Shown here: positions 27,664-38,986 of the stretch, in pieces
Numbering within the stretch: position 1 is the first letter of the stretch
Layout: each line of letters starts with the position of its first letter
Assembly: GCF_004364775.1 (NCBI RefSeq)
Contig: NZ_SOAL01000004.1
Location: forward strand, 1-64,000
Direction: 5' to 3'
Length of the DNA: 64,000 nucleotides
Source of the DNA: Comamonas sp. JUb58
Lineage (GTDB): Bacteria > Pseudomonadota > Gammaproteobacteria > Burkholderiales > Burkholderiaceae_C
Position numbers and translations under genes: made by a program
Notes under the pieces: model-generated
What the model was told of the DNA's origin: nothing
What the model saw: only the letters and a program-made list of their open reading frames with translations
The model's database searches: none

Positions 27664-27900
27664 AGTCAGGAGAGAGTCGCCCCCGTTGGACCCCAACGCG
27701 CAGCGCGGCCGCCGAAGGCGCAGGCTACTGCATATGCAGCTGCTGAACGCTCAGGCAAAAGGACTGGCCCCGCCGCGCAGCTTATGCCTGCCGGCGTTCC
27801 CAGCTGGAGAGAGGTGGCGCCTGGACGCCATCCACCGAAGGAGCAAGCCCCCAGGCCTCAAAGCGGCGGGTGAATCTCTCAGGTAAAGCGGACAGCAGGG
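27664..27900 (+). ncRNA. Tandem glycine riboswitch upstream of gcvT
   Basis: Two glycine aptamers in a row. Aptamer 1 (about 27664-27768) has GGAGAGAG, the core CCGAAGG (27712-27718) and GCTCAGGCAAAAGGAC. Aptamer 2 (about 27803-27900) has GGAGAGAGG, CCGAAGGAGCAA (27835-27846) and ATCTCTCAGGTAAAG. These match the conserved glycine riboswitch core and order. The element ends about 57 bp before the gcvT ATG. In this family glycine binding turns on the glycine cleavage genes. No strong terminator stem is visible after aptamer 2, so control may be at translation. Confidence 0.95.
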
Positions 27901-27956
27901 CAAACAGCGTGCAACCGGCAACGGCTGCATGCCTTGATATTTGCCCTGGAGAGTCC

Positions 27957-29090
27957 ATGTCCGCCAACGCATCCGCCCTGCTGTCCACCCCTTTGAACGC
28001 CCTGCACATCGAGCTGGGCGCCCGCATGGTGCCCTTTGCCGGCTATTCCATGCCCGTGCAGTACCCGCAAGGCCTGATCGCCGAACACAAGCACACCCGC
28101 ACGGCAGCAGGCCTGTTTGATGTTTCCCACATGGGCCAGCTGCGCCTGATCGGCCCCGACGCCGCCGCTGCCTTTGAAACCCTGGTGCCCGTCGATATGG
28201 TCGACCTGGCCATTGGCAAGCAGCGCTACGGCCTGCTGCTCAATGACGAGGGCGGCATCGTCGATGACCTGATGTTCTTCCGCGTCTCGGAGCAAGAGCT
28301 GTTCGTCATCGTCAACGGCGCCTGCAAGGTGGCCGACATTGCGCTGATCCGCGAACGCATCGGCCAGCGCTGCCAGGTGCTGCCCCTGCCCGACCAGGGC
28401 CTGCTGGCCTTGCAAGGCCCCCAGGCTGCGACCGCGCTGGCGCGCCTGGCACCCGGCGTTGACCAGCTGGTGTTCATGACTGGTGGCGATTTTGATGTCG
28501 ACGGCATCGCCTGCTTCATCACCCGCAGCGGCTACACCGGCGAAGACGGATTCGAGATTTCGGTGGCCGGCCATGAGGCTGAGGCACTGGCCCGCAAGCT
28601 GCTGGCCCAGCCCGAGGTGCAACCCATTGGCCTGGGCGCACGTAACTCGCTGCGCCTGGAAGCGGGTCTCTGCCTCTACGGCAGCGACCTTGATGCCACC
28701 ACCACCCCACCCGAAGCCGGCCTGAACTGGGCCATCCAGAAGGTGCGCCGCACCGGCGGTGCGCGCGCAGGCGGCTTCCCCGGTGCCGACAAGGTGCTCG
28801 CGCAGATCGACACCCCCGCCAGCCTGACCCGCAAGCGCGTCGGCCTGGTGGCGCAAGAGCGCATTCCGGTGCGCGAGCAGGTCGAGATCCGCAACCTCGA
28901 TGGCCAGGTCGTCGGCGTGACCACCAGCGGCCTGCTGGCCCCAACCATCGACAAGCCGATTGCCATGGCCTATGTGGAGCCCGCTTTGGCGGCCATCGGA
29001 ACGCAGCTGCATGCGATGGTGCGCGGCAAAGCGGTGCCCGTCGAGGTGGTAGCCATGCCTTTTGTCCCTCCCCGCTATTTCCGCGGCTAA
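27957..29090 (+). CDS. gcvT: Glycine cleavage system T protein (aminomethyltransferase)
   Basis: 377 residues, the usual length. It moves the aminomethyl carbon from lipoyl-H protein to tetrahydrofolate, releasing ammonia. The N-terminal LGARMVPFAGYSMPVQY and DVSHMGQ blocks and the SGYTGEDGFEI segment are typical of GcvT. The ATG at 27957 follows CTGGAGAG. It is the first gene of the gcvT-gcvH-gcvP cluster under riboswitch control, with gcvH 70 bp downstream. Confidence 0.96.
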   Translation: MSANASALLSTPLNALHIELGARMVPFAGYSMPVQYPQGLIAEHKHTRTAAGLFDVSHMGQLRLIGPDAAAAFETLVPVDMVDLAIGKQRYGLLLNDEGGIVDDLMFFRVSEQELFVIVNGACKVADIALIRERIGQRCQVLPLPDQGLLALQGPQAATALARLAPGVDQLVFMTGGDFDVDGIACFITRSGYTGEDGFEISVAGHEAEALARKLLAQPEVQPIGLGARNSLRLEAGLCLYGSDLDATTTPPEAGLNWAIQKVRRTGGARAGGFPGADKVLAQIDTPASLTRKRVGLVAQERIPVREQVEIRNLDGQVVGVTTSGLLAPTIDKPIAMAYVEPALAAIGTQLHAMVRGKAVPVEVVAMPFVPPRYFRG

Positions 29091-29160
29091 AGTAGCTGCT
29101 GGGTGCGGCTGTCCGCACCCGCCTGAGCACAATTCAAGCCTACAAAACTGGAGTATTCCT

Positions 29161-29535
29161 ATGACGATCAAGTTCTCCCGCGACCACGAATGGATCAACA
29201 GCGCCGACACCAATGCCGCCATCGTCGGCATCACCGTCCATGCGCAAGACGCGCTGGGCGATGTGGTGTTTGTCGATCTGCCTGAAGTCGGCGCCTCCTT
29301 CAACCAGGGCGATGTCGCCGGCGTGGTGGAGTCCGTCAAGGCTGCCGCTGACGTCTTCATGCCCGTGACCGGCGAGATCGTCGAAGTCAACGAAGCGCTG
29401 CGCAACGACCCGTCGCTGGCCAACTCCGACCCACTGAACACCGGCTGGTTCTTCAAGGTCAAGCTGAGCGATGTGGCCCAGCTCGACGCGCTGCTGGACG
29501 AAACCGCCTACAACGACTTCGCCGCCAACGCCTGA
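29161..29535 (+). CDS. gcvH: Glycine cleavage system H protein
   Basis: 124 residues. It is the lipoate carrier that shuttles the aminomethyl intermediate between P, T and L proteins. The lipoylated lysine lies in VESVKAAADVFMPV (about residue 60), and the GDVVFVDLPEVG strand is present. The ATG at 29161 is preceded by ACTGGAGTATTCCT. A terminator-like hairpin lies between this gene and gcvP, which may lower P protein levels relative to H. Confidence 0.97.
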   Translation: MTIKFSRDHEWINSADTNAAIVGITVHAQDALGDVVFVDLPEVGASFNQGDVAGVVESVKAAADVFMPVTGEIVEVNEALRNDPSLANSDPLNTGWFFKVKLSDVAQLDALLDETAYNDFAANA

Positions 29536-29601
29536 TGGCCCAGCCCTGCTGCTGGCCTGCCACTGCTGATTGAGCAGGCCGCCAGCAGGATTGACAGGCC
29601 C

Positions 29602-29633
29602 AGGAGGCCCCAGGCCTCCTCCCCTTTTTTCCT
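29602..29633 (+). terminator. Terminator-like hairpin between gcvH and gcvP
   Basis: Stem AGGAGGCC (29602-29609) and GGCCTCCT (29613-29620), loop CCA, then CCCC and six T. A second hairpin (about 29540-29575) lies just before it. It could end part of the transcripts. Confidence 0.6.
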
Positions 29634-29700
29634 TTTCCTCGCTGCCAGCGCTCTTTGATACCGCGCCAGCCCAAACCATCCATTTATACCGATTCGGACC

Positions 29701-32601
<2,901 letters not shown>

Positions 32602-32630
32602 GTCTTAAGATAGCCTTCGGGCTTCTTCCG

Positions 32631-32656
32631 AAGCGACCCCAGCGGGTCGCTTTTTT
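32631..32656 (+). terminator. Terminator after gcvP
   Basis: Stem AAGCGACCC (32631-32639) and GGGTCGCTT (32644-32652), loop CAGC, then a T run. Confidence 0.88.
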
Positions 32657-32719
32657 ACGGCCCTGCCCCATCAGCAAAAATCAGCCCGGGACTGCACCCG
32701 AGCCCGGAGACTTCTCGGC

Positions 32720-33472
32720 ATGGACACCCTTCTCATCATCGTCATTGGCGCGGCCCTGGCCGGCTTTGTGCAGGGCCTCTCGGGCTTTGGCTACAGCATG
32801 ACCGCCATGGCCCTCTGGGCCTGGACCCTGGAGCCCTCGCTGGCAGCGGTGCTGGCGGTGTTTGGTGGTTTGTGCGGGCAGATCATCCAGGCACTCAAGG
32901 TGCGGCGCGGCTTTGACTGGCGCATGCTCTGGCCCTTCTTGCTGGGCGGCCTCTGTGGCCTGCCGCTGGGCCTGCGGCTGCTGCCCATGCTCGATGCCCA
33001 GTTGTTCAAGACCGTGCTGGGCGCGCTGCTGGTCATCTTCTGCCCGCTGATGGCCTTCTCCCACCGGCTGGGTGGCATCGCATCGGGCCCGCTCGGCCAG
33101 GGCCCTGGGCGCTCGCTGGCCAATGGCCTGGCCGGGCTGGCCGGGGGCGCCATGGCGGCGCTGGGTGGCTTCTCGGGCGTCGTGCCAACCTTGTGGTGCC
33201 AGATCACCGGCATGGCGCGCGATACCCAGCGCCAGGTGATCCAGAACTTCAACCTCACGATGCTGGCCGTCACCTTTGCCAGCTATGTGGGCACGGGCCT
33301 GGTCAGCCAGCGCATGCTGCCGCAGCTGGCGGTGGCGCTGCCGGCCATGGTGCTGCCCTCGCTGTGGGGCGCGCGGCTCTATGAGCGCATCAGCGATGTG
33401 GCCTTCAAGCGCGTGGTGCTGGGCCTGCTGACCTTGGCCGGCCTGGCCATGCTGGCCTCCAACTGGGCTTAA
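32720..33472 (+). CDS. TauE/SafE family sulfite exporter-like permease
   Basis: A 250-residue membrane protein with about seven to eight helices in two repeats. The N-terminal GAALAGFVQGLSGFGYSMTAM and a second GLAGGAMAALGGFSGVVP are typical of the TauE/SafE superfamily. Members export sulfite or sulfoacetate, or take up organic anions, and the substrate here is unknown. The ATG at 32720 follows CGGAGACTTCTCGGC. It has no sulfonate genes beside it. Confidence 0.85.
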   Translation: MDTLLIIVIGAALAGFVQGLSGFGYSMTAMALWAWTLEPSLAAVLAVFGGLCGQIIQALKVRRGFDWRMLWPFLLGGLCGLPLGLRLLPMLDAQLFKTVLGALLVIFCPLMAFSHRLGGIASGPLGQGPGRSLANGLAGLAGGAMAALGGFSGVVPTLWCQITGMARDTQRQVIQNFNLTMLAVTFASYVGTGLVSQRMLPQLAVALPAMVLPSLWGARLYERISDVAFKRVVLGLLTLAGLAMLASNWA

Positions 33473-33682
33473 GCTGTTGCGCATAACCGACAAGCGCCCA
33501 ACAGGCGCTCCCCCTGCTGCAGCTGCGATGCTGGCCCAATCGTATAACAATTGTCAGAGCGGCTGCCTGCCGCAGAAATAGCGCCGCCTGCGCTGGATAA
33601 TCCTATCGGCCTTCTTCAGCCCAGGCTGCCCGTGTCCCCGCGCATCTCGCTCTGCGCCAGCGGACCGGCCCCGCCCCAGCCA

Positions 33683-35680
33683 ATGCCCTCACGACGCCCC
33701 CTGACCCTTTTGACCGCAGCCACCATGCCGTCCAATGGCCATGCCATGGACGGCGCAGCTGCGGGCGGGCGCAGCCTGAGCACCTACCTGGTGCTGCTGA
33801 TGCTGGCGGCTGCGCTGCCCATTCTGGCCGCCGGCATCTACACGGTGCAGCATGTGGCGCAGTCCTACCGCGACAGCAGCCTCAACCGCATGCTCGACAT
33901 CACCAGCAACCTGGGCCATGCGGCCGAGGCGGACCTGCTCAGCCGCGCCAGCATGCTGCAGTCCTTTGCGGCGGATGGCAACTTTTCATCGCCCCGCGCC
34001 TTGGACCGCTGGCTGCGCTTGACCGGCCTGCATGCGCCCAGCAGCTTGGTGCTGATGCGGCCCGGCCAGCCGCAGGCTGACATGGCGTCGTCCACCGCGC
34101 CCAGCCTGCTGCCCATTCAGCGCGCGCTGGCAGATCAGGCGCTGCGCAGCAATGCGCCGGCTTTCTCGCAGCTTTTCTTCCAGGATGGCCAGGCGGCGGT
34201 GGCCATGGCCGTGCGCGTGGCCCCAACATCGCCGCAGGTGCTAGTGCTGACCACGCCGCCGGCCGAGGCGCTGAGCATTGCGCCTAACCAGACCAGTGAC
34301 GGCGTGCTGATTGCCATCACCGATGGCGAGGGCCGGATTCTGGCGCGCTCGGCCCAGGCAGAGCGCTTTATCGGCAGCACCGTGCCTGACTGGGCCCGGC
34401 TGCAGGCCGTGGGCGACAGCCGGGGCAGCTTTGAGGCCCTGCGTGCCGATGGCGGCCAGGTGATCTTCAGCTTCTACCAACTGCCCAAGACGCCTGGCTG
34501 GGTGGTGGTGGCCGGCGAGCCGCTGGAGGCCTTCAATGCCCGCTGGCAAACGCCCGTCACCCGCATCGTTCTCGCCAGCCTGTTGGCGCTGGCGATTGCA
34601 GGCCTGCTGTGCGCCTGGGTCTCGCGCCAGCTGCTGCGGCCGATTCGGCAGTTGACGGTCAGCGCGCGCACCGGTGCGTCCTACGTCAGCAACAGCGACG
34701 ACGGCCCGGTCGTCAGGGTGCGGGAGTTCGACATGCTGCGCCAGAGCCTGGCGCAGTCACGCGCGCAACTCGAATCGACCCTGGCAGCACTGGCCGCCAG
34801 CGAGCAGCGCGCCCGCACCCTGGCGCATGCCGGCGCCTCGGTGCAATGGAGCCTGGATGCCCGGGGCCGCGCGCTGGCCATTGTGGGCTGGCAGGCACTG
34901 GGCGGCACCCCCGATGCGCAAGCGCTGCAGCTGGGCTGGCTGCGCCATGTGCACCCCGAGGATGCCGCGCAGTTGCAAACCCAGGCCCAGCAGCTTTTGG
35001 CCGAGCAGAACCACACCTTGGATGTGGAGCTGCGCCTGCGCACCCAGGACGGCAGCTGGCGCTGGATGCGCGCCCGGGGCGCTGCCATCCTGGATGCGCA
35101 GCAACGCATTGCCGAATGGCTGGGCGTGCTCGAAGACGTGGACGACCGCAAGCGCGCCCAGGCCGAGGTAGCCTACCTGGCGCTGCACGATCCCCTGACC
35201 GGCCTGCCCAACCGCAGCCTGCTGCAAAAGCCGATCTGCACCCCGGGCGGCACCGCTGGCGCCTTGCTCTACCTGGATCTGGACCGTTTCAAGCAGGTCA
35301 ACGACACCCTGGGCCATGCCACCGGGGACGCCCTGCTCTGCGCAGTGGCCGAGCGCCTGCGGGAGCTGCTGCGCGACACCGACCTGGTGGTGCGCATGGG
35401 CGGCGATGAGTTCTGCATTGTGCAAAACGCCTCATCGGCGCAAGCGGCCGCCGGCCTGGCCCAGCGGGTGATCGACCGGCTCAGCGCCGACTATGAGATC
35501 GAGGGCCAGCGGGTCAGCATTGGCGTGTCGGTGGGCATTGCGCTGCTGACCCAGCCCTCCGACACGCAAGACCCGGACAGCCTGCTGCGCAAGGCCGATA
35601 TGGCGCTCTACCAGGCCAAGCAGCAAGGCCGGGGGCGCTATGCCTTCTATACCGAGGCACTGGCCAACGCCAGCCCATAA
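33683..35680 (+). CDS. Membrane PAS-GGDEF diguanylate cyclase
   Basis: About 665 residues from the ATG at 33683; starts at 33551 (TTG), 33725 or 33746 are also possible because no ribosome-binding site is clear. Order: membrane helix near residues 35-57, a periplasmic sensor region (about 60-330), a second helix near 335-357, a short HAMP-like linker, a PAS/PAC domain (about 395-500) and a GGDEF domain (about 505-660). The active site is intact (RMGGDEF) and a product-inhibition I-site RDTD lies five residues before GGDEF. It should make cyclic di-GMP in response to an external signal. There is no EAL domain. Confidence 0.88.
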   Translation: MPSRRPLTLLTAATMPSNGHAMDGAAAGGRSLSTYLVLLMLAAALPILAAGIYTVQHVAQSYRDSSLNRMLDITSNLGHAAEADLLSRASMLQSFAADGNFSSPRALDRWLRLTGLHAPSSLVLMRPGQPQADMASSTAPSLLPIQRALADQALRSNAPAFSQLFFQDGQAAVAMAVRVAPTSPQVLVLTTPPAEALSIAPNQTSDGVLIAITDGEGRILARSAQAERFIGSTVPDWARLQAVGDSRGSFEALRADGGQVIFSFYQLPKTPGWVVVAGEPLEAFNARWQTPVTRIVLASLLALAIAGLLCAWVSRQLLRPIRQLTVSARTGASYVSNSDDGPVVRVREFDMLRQSLAQSRAQLESTLAALAASEQRARTLAHAGASVQWSLDARGRALAIVGWQALGGTPDAQALQLGWLRHVHPEDAAQLQTQAQQLLAEQNHTLDVELRLRTQDGSWRWMRARGAAILDAQQRIAEWLGVLEDVDDRKRAQAEVAYLALHDPLTGLPNRSLLQKPICTPGGTAGALLYLDLDRFKQVNDTLGHATGDALLCAVAERLRELLRDTDLVVRMGGDEFCIVQNASSAQAAAGLAQRVIDRLSADYEIEGQRVSIGVSVGIALLTQPSDTQDPDSLLRKADMALYQAKQQGRGRYAFYTEALANASP

Positions 35681-35707
35681 CGCTCCTGCCTGCTGCGCGC
35701 GCAGAAA

Positions 35708-35735
35708 CAAAAAAAGCCAGCGCTGCGGCTGGCTT
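35708..35735 (-). terminator. Terminator after mltG
   Basis: Stem AAGCCAGC (35714-35721) and GCTGGCTT (35728-35735). Leftward it runs into a T tract. It lies between the convergent cyclase and mltG genes. Confidence 0.78.
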
Positions 35736-35755
35736 CCTTCTGCTATTCCCTCGGA

Positions 35756-36745
35756 CTACTTGCCACGGATATAGGTGTTCACCGCGCGGTTGTGCTCGTC
35801 CAGGCTCTGGCTGAAATGGCTGCTGCCATCGCCCTTGGCCACAAAGTACAGCGCCTTGGTGTTTTCCGGCTGGATGGCGGCCATCAGCGAAGCCTTGCCC
35901 GGCATCGCAATCGGTGTGGGCGGCAGGCCGGCGCGGGTATAGGTGTTCCAGGGCGTATCGGTCTGCAGATCGCGCTTGCGCAGATTGCCGTCAAATTTCT
36001 CGCCCAGGCCGTAGATCACAGTTGGGTCGGTCTGCAGCAGCATGCCAATGCGCAGGCGGTTGATGAACACGCCCGCCACCATCGCGCGGTCCTCGGCCTT
36101 GCCGGTTTCCTTCTCGACAATGCTGGCCAGGGTCAGCAGGTCCTGGGGGGTCTTGAGCGGGCTGTCTGAGGGGTTCAGCGACCAGACCGCTTCGAGCCGC
36201 TTGTCCATTGCCAGCATCGCGCGGCGCATCAAGGCCAGATCGCTGCTGCCCTTGGAGAAGGCATAGGTGTCGGGGAAAAAGCGTCCTTCCGCCGGCACAT
36301 CAGGGCGGCCCAGCGCCGCCATGATTTCTTCCGGTGTCATCGCGGCGCTGTCGTGGCGCAGATGCTCTTCCTTGGCCATGGCCGCACGCATCTGGCGCAG
36401 GTTCCAGCCCTCGACAATGGTCAGCACGCGCTGGCTGTCTTCACCGCGCACCAGGCGCGCCAGCAGACTGCGCGGCGAGGTGCCTGCGGGTATCTCGTAG
36501 TTGCCGGCGCGGATCTTGCGGTCCTGCCCTGACAAGCGGAACCACCAGTACAGCAGATCCGGGTTCACCTCGATGCCCACGGCCTGCACAGCCTGTGCCA
36601 CCGCACGGGGCGAGGTGCCGGGCTCGATCTCCAGCTCCACCGTCGTGCCGCCCTTGCCCAGCACCAGCGGCTGGTTCAACCAGAAATAGCCAGCACCGGC
36701 TGCAGCCAGCATCACCACCACGATCAATTTCAATAAACGCTTCAC
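35756..36745 (-). CDS. mltG: Endolytic murein transglycosylase MltG
   Basis: 329 residues. One N-terminal membrane helix (about residues 5-25) precedes a periplasmic YceG domain. It cleaves nascent peptidoglycan strands and so sets glycan length. The catalytic glutamate lies in LASIVEKETGKAEDR (about residue 215). It is divergent from ygfZ across 46 bp, an arrangement I recall from other betaproteobacteria. The usual downstream neighbour tmk is absent here. Confidence 0.93.
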   Translation of the reverse strand: MKRLLKLIVVVMLAAAGAGYFWLNQPLVLGKGGTTVELEIEPGTSPRAVAQAVQAVGIEVNPDLLYWWFRLSGQDRKIRAGNYEIPAGTSPRSLLARLVRGEDSQRVLTIVEGWNLRQMRAAMAKEEHLRHDSAAMTPEEIMAALGRPDVPAEGRFFPDTYAFSKGSSDLALMRRAMLAMDKRLEAVWSLNPSDSPLKTPQDLLTLASIVEKETGKAEDRAMVAGVFINRLRIGMLLQTDPTVIYGLGEKFDGNLRKRDLQTDTPWNTYTRAGLPPTPIAMPGKASLMAAIQPENTKALYFVAKGDGSSHFSQSLDEHNRAVNTYIRGK

Positions 36746-36791
36746 AACCCTACCGCCTCAGTGCAATGGAGCGAGCATCATAATTCACCCC

Positions 36792-37712
36792 ATGACTCAA
36801 GCATTCCAGGGACACCTTTCGCTCCAGCATTTGGGCGTTATCCGCGCCGAGGGCGCCGATGCGGCCAGCTTTTTGCAGGGCCAGCTCAGCCATGATGTGC
36901 AGTTGCTGCCCGTCGGCCAGGCCAGGCTGGCCGCCTTTTTGTCGGCCAAGGGCCGCATGCAGGCCAGCTTTATCGTCATCAAGCGCAGCGCAGAGGAGTT
37001 CTGGCTGCTCACCAGCCGCGATGTGCTGCCCGCCACGCTCAAGCGCCTGTCGATGTTTGTGCTGCGCGCCAAGTGCAAGCTGAGCGATGCCACCGAGGCC
37101 GTGCAACTGCTGGGCCTAGCCGGTGATGCCGTGCCCGCCGAAGCGCGCAACCTGGCGCCCTGGCAAGTAGTTGCACTGGAGGATGCCTCCGTCGTGCGCC
37201 TCTATGCCGTCGAGGGCGAAAGCCGTGCCCTGCTCGCCGCCCCTGCCGGCAGCGCGCTGCCCGCGCAGATCACGGGCAGCCCCGCGATCAGCGCTGAGGC
37301 CTGGCAGCTGTCCATGGTGCAAGCCGGTGTGCCGCTGATCACCACACCGGTGGTCGATGCCTTTGTGCCGCAGATGCTGAACTTTGAATCGGTTGATGGC
37401 GTGAGCTTCAAAAAAGGCTGCTACCCCGGCCAGGAAGTGGTGGCTCGCAGCCAGTTCCGAGGCACGCTCAAGCGCCGCATGTACCGTCTGGCCTCGGCCA
37501 CCCAGCCCCAGCCCGGCCAGGAAGTCTTTGCCGCCAGCGACGACAGCCAGCCCGTGGGCACCGTGGTGCAGTCGGCCGCCAGCGCATCGGGCTTTGAAGC
37601 GCTGGTTTCGATGCAGATTGCAGCGGCCAGCGAGCCTTTGCACCTGGGAAGCAGCACTGGCGCGGCTTTGCAGCTGCTCAGCCTGCCTTATGCACTGAAG
37701 GAAGACATCTGA
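36792..37712 (+). CDS. ygfZ: Folate-dependent Fe-S protein YgfZ
   Basis: 306 residues, related to GcvT. It helps repair or assemble certain iron-sulfur enzymes using tetrahydrofolate. The signature KGCYPGQEVVARSQFRG is at about residues 212-228, containing the conserved cysteine. The ATG lies 46 bp from the divergent mltG start. In the convergent gap that follows there is a separate promoter- and terminator-like unit, so the gene's own transcript end is unclear. Confidence 0.93.
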   Translation: MTQAFQGHLSLQHLGVIRAEGADAASFLQGQLSHDVQLLPVGQARLAAFLSAKGRMQASFIVIKRSAEEFWLLTSRDVLPATLKRLSMFVLRAKCKLSDATEAVQLLGLAGDAVPAEARNLAPWQVVALEDASVVRLYAVEGESRALLAAPAGSALPAQITGSPAISAEAWQLSMVQAGVPLITTPVVDAFVPQMLNFESVDGVSFKKGCYPGQEVVARSQFRGTLKRRMYRLASATQPQPGQEVFAASDDSQPVGTVVQSAASASGFEALVSMQIAAASEPLHLGSSTGAALQLLSLPYALKEDI

Positions 37713-37833
37713 TTTGTGATCGGCTATGACAGCAGTAACTGTCTGCTTCATCACAAATACGACAATTTCTCAGGTAAAAAGACTACCTCTGCGGCCGTTA
37801 CAGAATTTTTATGGCATTTGCGCTGCAATTTGC

Positions 37834-37958
37834 TAAAATTGCGGGACTTTGCAAGCAGGAGCCGCCCAGGCAGCCCCTGCGGGCACGACGGAACAACTAC
37901 TCAAGCGCATCTTGACCATCACACTTGCCGGGTCTGGGAAACCAGACCCGGCTTTTTA
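37834..37958 (+). ncRNA. Candidate small RNA in the ygfZ convergent gap
   Basis: The 306-bp gap 37713-38018 between convergent genes holds no protein frame that I can support. It contains a -10-like TAAAAT (37834-37839) with a poor -35, then about 85 bases. A very strong terminator follows: 11-bp stem GCCGGGTCTGG (37927-37937) and CCAGACCCGGC (37942-37952), GAAA loop, then a T run that works only rightward. A transcript of about 110 nt starting near 37845 would fit. The alternative is a long 3' tail of ygfZ ending at this hairpin. Confidence 0.4.
37927..37958 (+). terminator. Strong rightward terminator with GAAA tetraloop
   Basis: A perfect 11-bp GC-rich stem closed by GAAA, then five T. 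There is no T run on the other strand. Confidence 0.9.
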
Positions 37959-38018
37959 TTGGCCAAGTTATCGGGCCGCTGCATAGCGCCATTGATGGCT
38001 GCTTGCGGCCCCCGTTGA

Positions 38019-38927
38019 TCAGCGCAGGGTTTTCTGCATCGAGATGTGGGCGATGCCCGCTTCCTCATAGGGCTCGCCCACCACCGTGAAGCCGGCGCGG
38101 CGGTAGAAGTTCTCTGCCGTGCGCTGCGCATGCAGCTCCACCTGCCGCTTGCCCTGGCGTGCAGCGGCATCGACCAAGGCATCGAGCACCTGGCGGCCAA
38201 GGTTGCCGCCGCGCAGCGGCTTGGCCACGGCCATGCGGCCAATGCGCATCACATCGGCGCGGTGCTCTTCCTGCGCGCTGGGCAGCATGCGGCCGGTGGC
38301 CACGCACATGCCCAGGCCATTGAGCGCCACCGCATGCAGCGAGCTCACATCAAAGGCATCGGCCTCGATCTCGGCAGGAATGCCCTGCTCGCGCACAAAG
38401 ACCTGCATGCGCAGGCGCATCGCCTCCTGGCCCAGCACATTCCAGCTGCCGGTCTTCAACGCCACCATCTCTTCGCCCGCTTCAAAGCGCTGCACCATGC
38501 TGCGGTAGGCCTCGGGCAATGGCTGGGGCTGCTGCGCGCTGTCGGCAAACACATAGACCATGGTGGCCGTGGCCAGCAAGGTGCCCGCACAGTAGATGGC
38601 CGCCTCGTACTGCACCGAGGTGTTGCCCAGCTTGGCCACGCGCAGGCCGATATCAATCACATCGTCAAGGCGCGCCGAGGCATGGAACTCCAGCTGCGAG
38701 GCGCGCAGAAACAGCTCGCCGCCCAGGCGCTGCATGCCCTCTTCATAAGGCACGGCCAGTTGGCGCCAGTACTCGGACATCGCAATATCCACATAGCTCA
38801 GGTAGTGGGCGTTGAAGACCACCTTCTGCAGATCGACCTCGGACCAGCGCACACGCTGGCGGCTGCGGCAGCGGAAATCAGCCAGGCTTTGGGCGGGGGT
38901 GGCAAACAGGGTCTGGGAGGTGCTCAT
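38019..38927 (-). CDS. Fusion protein: 4HBT acyl-CoA thioesterase plus GNAT acetyltransferase
   Basis: 302 residues in two domains. Residues about 20-145 form a YbgC/FadM hotdog thioesterase, with the catalytic Asp in RWSEVDLQKVVFNAHY. Residues about 155-302 form a GNAT domain resembling ElaA-type acetyltransferases (MRLRMQVFVREQGIPAE, then RIGRMAVAKPLRGGNLGR, the acetyl-CoA loop). Both domains handle acyl-CoA, so the fusion may release or transfer an acyl group on one substrate. The frame is continuous with no sign of a sequencing join. Substrates unknown. Confidence 0.85.
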   Translation of the reverse strand: MSTSQTLFATPAQSLADFRCRSRQRVRWSEVDLQKVVFNAHYLSYVDIAMSEYWRQLAVPYEEGMQRLGGELFLRASQLEFHASARLDDVIDIGLRVAKLGNTSVQYEAAIYCAGTLLATATMVYVFADSAQQPQPLPEAYRSMVQRFEAGEEMVALKTGSWNVLGQEAMRLRMQVFVREQGIPAEIEADAFDVSSLHAVALNGLGMCVATGRMLPSAQEEHRADVMRIGRMAVAKPLRGGNLGRQVLDALVDAAARQGKRQVELHAQRTAENFYRRAGFTVVGEPYEEAGIAHISMQKTLR

Positions 38928-38986
38928 GGTGTTGTCGCTGTTCTAAAAATTGGCAATCAAGAAAGGGGCTGGCTGCAGGGCCGCAC

